Origin: Mactra quadrangularis
Lineage: Eukaryota; Mollusca; Bivalvia; Venerida; Mactridae
Direction: 5' to 3'
NCBI GenBank assembly: GCA_025267735.1
Contig: CM046293.1
Location: forward strand, 11,246,560 to 11,310,559
Length of the DNA stretch: 64,000 bases
The notes under the pieces are model-generated. The model did no database searches. It was not told the origin of the DNA and worked only from the letters and a program-made list of their open reading frames with translations. Below, piece by piece: positions 56,001 to 64,000 of the stretch (positions are counted from its first letter, which is position 1; each line of letters starts with the position of its first letter). Made by a program: the position numbers and the translations under genes.

Positions 56001-56767
56001 CTTTGGAAATCTAGATAGAAAACCTGCGAGCAGCCAATAGGCCAAAGATCCGGATAATATATTTGCATAACCCTTAACTTGTCAATCCCGCAGTTTTACA
56101 TGTCTGATCCCCCCCCCTCTTTAATATGGCTGCAACAGGCTGTAAACTGAATGTCTTTGACTGGATTTACTAAAGAAAAGTTGTTCCAATAAAAAGGAAC
56201 ATTTTTGCACCCAATCTCCATTAAAAGATGCCTCAGGGAAGTCCCTAAGGGTGGATGTGCCCCCCTCCTTTGTTGCACGGTTTAACGGGGCGCCGTATCC
56301 TTAATTGCTGAAAAAATCGGGTCATTGAGTGAAGGAAATGGTGCAAAATGCTGATAAGATATCATGTCTTCGGTCTCTAGAAAGTACTGGCACTTTAGAC
56401 CTCATTTTGGGAAAATATTACAGAATAAAATGGGTTGAAAAAGAGCTGAAATTGCCTTTTATGCCCTCTTTGCTCCGCCCCAGTATTTCCATGGTGACTT
56501 TATAGGGGTTCAAATGGCAATTTCTGAAAGACTGTCTTGCAGGTAATAACCAGGCCTAGTTGCATTGCCTGTAATGCAAAAAGTAACGAAATAAGAGCAT
56601 CTTGAAATAACCCTAGTGTATAGGTGAAAAATTACCAGTTTTCAGCCCTGTTGCAACCAGTGAAGGGTTAATCTAAGATGTCATTTTCATGTTTATCTAT
56701 TTTGTGTAATATTTTCATAAATAAAAATGATAATTACTTAAGAAAACATCGAATCATTTGCTAAATT

Positions 56768-56905
56768 ACAACAGTTTTTCATTTAATTTATGTTTGGAAT
56801 AACTCACTATTTCAGTGGAAAACTGTTGTAAGTCAGAGTTACGACAGTTTTCCATTTTAGTCATGTTCGGAATAACTCCTAATTTCAGTGGAAAACTGTT
56901 GTAAG
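56768..56905. repeat. Two tandem hairpin units (ACAGTTTTCCA...TGGAAAACTGT)
   Basis: Each unit of about 70 bp opens with ACAGTTTTTCAT or ACAGTTTTCCATTTTA, continues TGTTYGGAATAACTC and closes TTTCAGTGGAAAACTGTTGT, so each can fold on itself. TTACGACAGTTTT recurs at 57065. Confidence 0.75.
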
Positions 56906-58210
56906 TTAAAAAAAGCTTATAAATTCACAATGATTTTTTTTTTTTAACAAGGTTCATCATAAGACATGTCATTTATGACCAACATGCCAAAAATTGTTAC
57001 AAAATAACATCAAATTAAAATGTAAAACAATTTTTTGCTTCTCCTGAAAATTTTTGAAAATATGAGTTACGACAGTTTTTTCCGTCAAGCCCTCGATATT
57101 CTGTGAAAAATGACTATTGATATAAAAACAGGATCTAAAGGTAAGTGCCTTTTTAAGAGATATACACATGTATATATTATACATGTACAAGTTGTCGTAT
57201 CATAAAATTCCCTTGCTTAATTGTTAAGGTACAAAATTGACTTAACCCCCATCCTATAAGTTTTAATATAAATCGTTAAAAGTCTATGTGATTGGGATTG
57301 ACGACAACTTTACAATATTATAGGTCTTCATTGTTGTTCAGTAGGTCTACAATGAAAATGCGCGCTACAGCCGAGTTCAATTCAAATGCACATACATGTA
57401 TACTTGAATTAATAATCGTACGATTTAAACCATGTAATAAGTAATACATGTACTCTTGTTTAATAAGTTTTAAAGATATAAATACATAAACCCTTATATG
57501 GACTTAACTTCTGTAAAAAGTAAATTGAAATCGTAACTGAGAACAACAGCGCATGACAGTGGGCTATTCAAATGCTTATAAGTTAGTTAATTGTAACCCA
57601 ATTTCAACATAATAAATTTCTTGCTATTAAAAAGAAAATATTGCAGGATATTGAAATAAATGACTTATATATGTGGGTACATTTTCCTATGTGTTCAATA
57701 AGTTTCATGCAGGGTGATATGCGATAATTGTCATGTTACTTGAATTGAACATACAATGTAGTTATGTTGAAATGTATACAACTACATGACTAGCAGTCCG
57801 ATTTCGTTCATCCTAACATTTCTGAAAAATTCTTATAAATGATATACATGTAGTTAATAAATTCATACTTTAACTATTCTTAATTATAAAGTTGTCTTTT
57901 GCGTATTTTTTTTACTTTTGATTTTAATGTAATATTTGAAAATTTGTATTGTTTTTAAAAAAATGATAACAGTCTCTTATATTTCTATTTAAAAAGGATT
58001 GCATGATTCACTTATATAGTTTTTGTAAAAACATATCAACAAGCTACATATTAATCGACTTTAATAATTTATCATGTGAATGTAATATAATGATAACATA
58101 AAGTTCTAGATGTATAAATTCATTTTTATTGATTTTCAAACTTTTAAGTGTTTATAAATTTACATGAATATATAAATACATGTAAATATTTATGCTTTTG
58201 GTTTGGAATG

Positions 58211-58269
58211 TTAGGAATTGACATCAGATTCTACATCTACAACATCATGCTGCATGTCGTTCACAATCG
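58211..58269 (-). CDS. Possible terminal coding exon, minus strand
   Basis: On the minus strand an acceptor (TTTAATTTTGCAG) is followed by IVNDMQHDVVDVESDVNS and a stop. The composition looks like a protein C-terminus, but no partner exon was found between here and about 58700, so this may be chance. Confidence 0.15.
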
Positions 58270-58372
58270 CTGCAAAATTAAATAAAATACTATAATTTTA
58301 TAATTTCAACAATATAACGATTTATGAAATAAATTTCATTTATGGTATATTATATTATATCATATATAAACT

Positions 58373-58474
58373 GGGGTCGAAATGTCTCAACTCTGGGGTC
58401 GAAACGTCTTGGGGTCGAAATGTCTGAAGTAAAAAAATGCTTGGGGTCGAAATGTTTTGGGGTCGAAATGTCTT
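58373..58474 (+). repeat. Short array of GGGGTCGAAATGTCT
   Basis: Five copies start at 58373, 58395, 58411, 58443 and 58459; some are adjacent at 16-bp spacing. One reads GAAACGTCT. The sequence is CpG-containing in an AT-rich setting. Confidence 0.88.
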
Positions 58475-58559
58475 GCACCCATTGTGAGAACTGAATGAAA
58501 TATTTTTTTACATTTTATTACTATTCTAATGCACAGAAAACAGTGAATTGAGAAATTTA

Positions 58560-58711
58560 TCCGCTAATTGTAATCTGAGCTATTATTCTCCTATCACAGT
58601 GATGACGTAGTAGGTCACGTGAATCAACCTGATTGGCTGGTCAAAATGATCAACAACTTCCTTTTCCATATTGGTACGAACGGTGAGGACATGGATCTTA
58701 TTATCGGGTAA
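58560..58711 (+). promoter_or_regulatory. Possible promoter and first exon of an unassigned gene
   Basis: Within 120 bp there are GTGATGACGTAG (CRE-like), GGTCACGTGA (E-box) and GATTGGCTGG (inverted CCAAT). They are followed by ATGGATCTTATTATCGG at 58691-58707 and a consensus donor GTAAGT. Downstream exon-like pieces with good borders exist at 61341-61480 (donor GTAAGC), 62090-62131 and 63432-63546, but all contain stops. The transcript, if real, may have a noncoding leader or be noncoding. Confidence 0.3.
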
Positions 58712-59416
58712 GTTTTTTAAGATTTATCGATTATTGTAGTGATTTATGATATATTAATCATGCCAATGAAGTCAGTAAAATTTGTAAAATTCGTAAATAC
58801 GATGATAATCTTGAGTCTGACGTGCTTCATAACCGAAAATGCGAATCTTTAAATCACGTCGACAAATCATCATCCCTAGGCTAATGGCTGACATGCTTTT
58901 AGAGAAATAGGAAAATGGAAATCCAAACAATCCTCCCTCATGATTCAATATGAACAGTAAACTTTGTCAGCAATCGAACATTTATATAATAAACTTTCTA
59001 ACGTTTGGTGGATTTGGAAGGAAAATATGTTTTATATGTTGAATTTGGCATCATTTCTGGATGGACTTGCATATGGTCAGTAGCGATATTCCCTAGACCG
59101 TAGACGCACGTGCAATAAGTATGTGTTAGTGTAAACTTATTTGGGTTTTGCAAAAACTGCTCTACGAATTCAATGGCTTCCCCTCACAACTTGTTTGATA
59201 TAAGGTGTGTTAGAGCAAACTAACGACAATTTTGAGGTCCTGAAACAAATTCTTATTTCTTGAAAAACCGTGGCATTTCTTTTCTGTTTCATCCACCAAG
59301 GAAAAGGGGACCCAAACAAAAAAGGCTGAGAACGAATGGGGTGAATAAATTGTCAAATTATTTCCAATTTTGTGCAAATGGAATTCACATGCAAATTTGA
59401 GCTAATGCATGTACTG

Positions 59417-60609
59417 CAGGGCCGGATGCAGAAGGGTCGTAACTTAGTAAGTGGGGGGGGGGGGGGACAGGGGGTGGGTTCGGGAGGGGTATCCTCTCCC
59501 GACGGTATAGAAATTTTTGAGTTTTTCACATGTCAAAGGTGCAAGCTTAGCACTTAAAAATGCTATTTTTAAACAAATTAAATGAAGCTAAAACTAGGTT
59601 AATTATCTTTTTTTTCTGTAGAAAAGTGATGCAATGCGTAACAATTCAGATTCATGTGATTTATTAGCTTCTTATAAATATTCATAAATAAAGAAAATGC
59701 AATCATGTGAGTTATATCACAGGGCCTGATACAGATGATTCGTTATTCGGAAGTACGGTTGGGGTGGGTACGGGGGATACGGATGTGGAAAAAATTTGAA
59801 TTTTTGCATGTCAAAGGTGTAAATCTGAGCACTTTTGAACACACTTTATAAGGATAAAATGAAGCTAAAATTTGGTAAATTATCATTACATTTTAAGCAC
59901 TTTTGGGCAATACCTAGGAAATATTGAGCGCTATAATTGAGGTATCCTTCATGCATGTGCCCGTTTTGTTCCTTAAGATGTAATTTGTTGGCTTATTAAA
60001 TCCCATTCTCGTACCCCGAAGTTCTCAAGGAACGAGAATGGATAAAATCCTGATTTACAAAAATCAGCAATTTCATCATGTAAATGGCGAGAATTTATAA
60101 AAAATACACTTGGTAACTTGTATAAAATCACCCGAATGCAATGAGAAAATTCTCTGATTTAACATCCAAAAAGCCGGTTTATGATGCGTTTTTTTAAATA
60201 AGAGGCTTAGTTTTTTGTGTTGAAATTCAGCGTTGTTGTGAGTTTTTCGGACGTTTCAGTGGATTTACAAGAATGGTTGTTGGGACGATCCAAAACGTGA
60301 AAATCCTTCGAAGAATCACATTTTTCGATTCCTTTGGAAAAAATCATTAGGAATACAAGTATTTTAAACACGTAAAATGATAAGGCCCGATCTGGGTACC
60401 CTGAGATGCCTGAATGTATCAATTTAGATCATTATCTTTTTTAATAGCTCGGAAGGATGATTGCATATTAAAATTAATCTAAAAGTCGAGTTGATATTGC
60501 TTTGATGGTGCCGATTTTGTGCCCTTTTCTTTGTATGAGAGTCAATATCTGTGGGGCCAGGTGGGGGGGGGCACGTGCCCCCTGTGGCCCCCCGGTAAAT
60601 CCGGGCCTG
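59417..60609. mobile_element. CAGGG-ended DNA element (1.2 kb), internally duplicated
   Basis: The left end CAGGGCCGGAT and right end ATCCGGGCCTG are inverted, flanked by TACTG on both sides. A second start-like module (CAGGGCCTGATACAG at 59721) repeats the first roughly 300 bp, including CATGTCAAAGGTG and AAATGAAGCTAAAA. The right end has G- and C-runs around GGGGCACGTGCCCC. There is no transposase. Confidence 0.65.
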
Positions 60610-60697
60610 TACTGGATACGTTGTCCATAAATGGGGTTTAATAAATTGGCAATAAATCAGGATTGCTTTCTATAGCTTGTATATAATGAATTGTCAT

Positions 60698-60955
60698 ATT
60701 TATTATTTATTGGAGTTAACGCTGTATCAACACAATTTAGGTCATTTCACAGCAACCAGCGCACCTAACCTAGCTTTCATGGACCATTGTCTATAACCAG
60801 TACTTGCCTACCCTTCCACAAGGTGGGAAACTTCTCCATATTATCTAATCAATGGAGGAAAATCGAAATTTTTGTCAAATTTTCATGGAAGGGTATAACC
60901 TCCTAGTGGGAACCCCCTCAGGCACAAGTATCCAAATCCTGGCGCGCTACCAACA
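60698..60955 (-). mobile_element. SINE family S3, reverse copy
   Basis: TTGGAGTTAACGCTGTATCA, AACCAGCGCACCTAACCTAG, CTACCCTTCCACAAGGTGGG and CTTGTGCCTGAGGGGG-type head sequence on the minus strand. Part of the B box is lost. Confidence 0.75.
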
Positions 60956-60960
60956 GCTAT

Positions 60961-62206
60961 AGACCTAGGGGAAAATATATTGTCAATTAATTATTTGCAA
61001 AAGGGAGACATAGCTATTTTCCATTGTAAGTAATCTTATAGCCACAGGTGACTTGACTCAAATTTGACTGAAATAGCCACAGGTGACCGACTCAAATTTG
61101 ACTCAAAATTTGAGTCGGTCATCTGTGAATAACTGAGTTGGCTCTATAAAGTTATCCCATTGTAACCTATGTTCAGCTTGAACTTGTGAGTCTTTTTCCA
61201 ACAAGAAAGATAGATTGACTTATCATCTGTTGCAGTGTAAAATATTTGTTTACTTCATCAGGCTATTGTTGTAGACATGATAAAAGCTCATAAACACCTC
61301 ATTCTTTATCATGCCTTGTAGTTTTAATTAATCTTTTCAGATGTTAATGTACATTATGGCAAATCGATTTGTTTTCAATAAATGGTGACTTGGACATTTA
61401 TGATTCTGGAATCTTAATATACATAATCGTCAACTATATTTGATGGTTACAACTGTGATCCTGTACAAGACATGACAGTGGTAAGCACTTTGATTCTTTC
61501 ATTTCATCACCTTATCTATGCATGTTCAACCAATGTTCAAGTTTCTCCATAGCTAGCTTTACTCAATGGACCATAATAGAAATAAAGGCTTGCCCTTTAT
61601 TGTCCTAACACTGGTGTTTGTTGTGTTTGTCATAGCAATTTGTCATATGGTGTGATAGAATACATGTATGCTCCCTGTTGTAATTTTCATGTACACTAGG
61701 CCCAAGAAGTATAATAATGTACTCAATATGATAAGTTTGCATTTGTGTACAGAAGATGGCATTTTATTGGTAGTTCTCACCTGGAAATGTTGGTTTGGTT
61801 AACTGTGTACTTCTCAATATCATGATGGTGAATTAGGACACACAAGAAAACCAACTAACAATTCAGTTTGAATGAAAACTGTAATAGTGTGGATAGAAGA
61901 CTTATGTTTTTGACTAGTCGATAATATAGTTGTTTGTGTCAGAATTTCAATAAATTAATTTTCACCACAACTTGTGATCAACATTAGAATTACATAACTA
62001 TGAGAAATGAAAATAAAATGTACAGTCCTTGTTGCAGAGAAAAGAAAATCGAATCATTCTTTGTTTCAGAATGTTACTGAGGATAGTTATACCTGTCATT
62101 CTGGTAATGTTTAGGATTTGGTTGTGACCAGTAACATGTTGATCGAAGTTTATTACAGCTAAGTGGATTCTTTTAAATTATATATATTTACATATATTTA
62201 ATATTT
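60961..62206. other. Unassigned sequence with exon-like borders
   Basis: Contains the 61077-61128 hairpin and two exon-like pieces: 61341-61480 (after CTTTTCAG, before GTAAGC) and 62090-62131 (after TTTCAG, before GTAATG). No protein is recognised. Confidence 0.3.
61077..61128. repeat. Perfect hairpin GACCGACTCAAATTT / AAATTTGAGTCGGTC
   Basis: A 15-bp stem (61085-61099 and 61106-61120) has a 6-nt loop, extended with mismatches by CACAGGT and ATCTGTG. A partial direct copy (CACAGGTGACTTGACTCAAA) precedes it at 61040. Confidence 0.8.
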
Positions 62207-62475
62207 ATACCCCCGCTTTGAAGAAGAGGGGGGTATACTGTTTTACCCTTGTCCGTGCGTCTGTGCGTCCATCCGTCCGTTACAAAATTTCCGTCGCAGT
62301 TTTCTCAGCAACTATAACATGCAGCATTCTAATACTTTGCATATTGCTTCATCCCATAGTCCCATGTGGTGTAAAGCGATTTCATGCTCCTTGCTCATCT
62401 ACTTCCTGCTTGTCGCATATTTTTAGATTTTGCGGGGGTATCACTAGTGAGCATAAGCTCACAGATTTACTTGTT
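62207..62475 (+). mobile_element. Short HINE-like element, second copy
   Basis: The same 5' tip, internal block TTTCTCAGCAACTATAACAT and 3' hairpin region as 19334-19599. The loop of the 3' stem here is CATAAGCTCAC. The open frame inside is spurious. Confidence 0.8.
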
Positions 62476-62584
62476 ATATCTTAAGAGATTGTATTTCTTA
62501 TAGATAAATTTTGTTCTCTGGTTTAAGGCCATAGCAACACGTTTTATTGGTTTTATCAAGTCAGTCGGGCAACATACTCACTAA

Positions 62585-62812
62585 AAGGCCAATTCTTTGG
62601 ATTAAGCTGTTAACCTGATAATTAGGAGCATATTTTACTACGTGTGGAGAACTGCCTTATGTTATGGAAAATCTGTTGATGGAGGGTGAATGGCCATAGA
62701 AATTATTTCATGACCAATCTCACGAAAAGTATGCCTTGCCTCTGGAATTGAACCTGCTGCCCCTCCATCAGATTACCTGTGTACTACTGACTGTGCTAGC
62801 ACGGTGGGCTAT
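62585..62812 (-). mobile_element. SINE family S1, reverse copy
   Basis: TTTGGATTAAGCTGTTAACC, GGTGAATGGCCATAGAAAT, AAAGTATGCCTTGCC and GGAATTGAACCTGC give the S1 order on the minus strand. It lies between two ATACCCCCGC elements. Confidence 0.75.
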
Positions 62813-62873
62813 AGTTAAATTACCTTTCATCTATTTGAACATTGAAATCATTTTCTGTTAGCAATCAATTATT

Positions 62874-63155
62874 ATACCCCCGCTTCGAAGAAGAGGGGGG
62901 TATACTGTTTTACCCTTGTCTGTCCGTGCGTGCGTGTGTGCGTCCATCCGTCCGTCCGTTACAAAATTTCCGTCACAGTTTTCTCAGCAACTATACCATG
63001 CAGCAGCCTGAAACTTTGCATATTGCTTCATCCTATAGTCCCATGTGGTGTAAAGCGATTTCATGCTCCTTACTCATCTACTTCCTGTTTGTCGCATATT
63101 TTTAGATTTTGGCGGGGGTATCACTAGTGAGCATTAGCTCACAGATTTACTTGTT
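62874..63155 (+). mobile_element. Short HINE-like element, third copy
   Basis: Collinear with the other two copies, with a longer GTGCGTGCGTGTGTGCGTCC stretch after CTTGTCTGTCC. It ends AGATTTACTTGTT. Confidence 0.8.
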
Positions 63156-63782
63156 GTTTCTACTAGGTTGTCTACAATATCTGACATTTTAAAACTTGTG
63201 TACACTGTAGCTCTTAAGTTCAGTAATTGTACGGACCAAATTACTCTTAGGATCATTGGACAAAAGCAAACTAGTTTCATCTTTGTCATGTAGCCTAGTT
63301 ACACAGTAATAAGGTTCTCCAGTGCTCTTTTCTTCTTATCCAAACTTTCCTCTTTTCATGGCTCAGACCTTTTTTATACATAGGAGTACAATGTCCTAAG
63401 TAAACTTTCTTAATAATGTTGTTGTTTGCAGACCAACCAACTATTGGATTCTGATGCTGTCATTTTTAATGAGCTGTTCCGATTATTTGCCCAACATGGT
63501 GGCTGTCTGATATAGTGTTTGTGCAATCAGTACAAGAATCTTTCAGGTAATTGTATAAGTTGTATAAAAGTTGATTCATTCTAGTGAAAGATGCCATTTT
63601 TTTCAACTTGTTTACTAAACAGCAACATGTGTTATGTATTAGAATTAGTTTGGTTTAATTAATTTGAATATTGATCTTTACTTTGTACTTCCATTGGCTG
63701 TTATAAGTTCCTAGTAAAGGACAATATCATAAATGTACTCTCTTTATTGCATCAGTGTGAAGTACAGTTTGATATTATTTTT

Positions 63783-64000
63783 TAGCTCGACTTTTCGAAG
63801 AAAATGAGAGCTATTGCTATCACTTTGGCGTCGGCGTTGGCGTTGGTTTTCAGGTTAAAGTTTTTTGAAACACTTATAACTTCAACACTATCCAAGTTAT
63901 TTTATTGAAAGTTGGTATACTTATTGAGTGGGACTATATTAACCATTCTGTGAAAGGGGATAACTCTGGATGAATTATTTTATGAGTTATTGCCTTTTTA
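63783..64000 (+). repeat. Dispersed repeat beginning TTTAGCTCGACTTTTCGAAG, cut by the window end
   Basis: The opening, followed by GAGAGCTATTGCTATCACTT and GGCGTCGGCGTTGGCGTTGG, looks like a dispersed metazoan repeat family. The right end is outside the window. Confidence 0.6.

Larger units (their letters stand above)
54687..58210. other. Unassigned AT-rich sequence with scattered repeat fragments
   Basis: Besides the M4 and SINE fragments and the 56768-56905 hairpins, nothing coding is recognised. A stretch around 55180-55240 (GAAGGTTTATTAGTAAATCG, GGGCATGTGAC) may be transposon-derived, but I cannot name it. Confidence 0.35.

Overview
The window is animal nuclear DNA, very probably from a bivalve or another mollusc. 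It is strongly AT-rich. Its genes have many exons with consensus GT-AG introns of 0.2 to 4 kb, and most of the remaining sequence is interspersed repeats. The repeat types (tRNA-derived SINEs, many short inverted-repeat DNA elements, and rolling-circle elements beginning ATACCCCCGC) are those I associate with bivalve genomes. This assignment comes from recognising families by eye, not from a search.

Three protein-coding genes are supported. (1) 4737-18644, plus strand: a complete 10-exon microsomal cytochrome P450 of clan 2 (CYP1/CYP17-like, 495 aa). (2) 23200-37113, plus strand: a complete 11-exon WRAP53/TCAB1 gene (654 aa), the WD40 protein that guides telomerase RNA and scaRNAs to Cajal bodies, here with a long acidic N-terminal half. 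(3) 49495-52395, minus strand: an intronless 966-aa multi-pass membrane protein that I cannot assign to a named family. No pathway links the three genes. They look like ordinary neighbours in a repeat-rich genome. A possible first exon with a promoter-like upstream region lies near 58690.

Layout: 1-4346 repeats and unassigned sequence; 4347-18644 P450 with repeat-filled introns; 18645-23144 repeats; 23145-37113 WRAP53; 37114-38720 a short palindrome cluster and repeats; 39021-45295 a nested set of transposons (a rolling-circle element split by a hAT transposon that carries a second copy of the same rolling-circle element); 45350-49494 repeats and unassigned sequence; 49495-52395 the membrane protein; 53436-54686 a decayed Tc1/mariner element; 54687-64000 repeats and unassigned sequence.

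The most unusual feature is repeated local duplication of splice junctions. In the P450 gene, the exon 8 donor is amplified into a 62-bp array of 10 copies and the exon 5 acceptor is duplicated with an in-frame 24-nt alternative. In WRAP53, the exon 9 acceptor with half the exon is amplified into a roughly 76-bp array of 8 copies, and the 3' end of exon 4 has a second, diverged copy in the following intron. The nested Helentron/hAT structure, with matching target-site duplications, is the other highlight.
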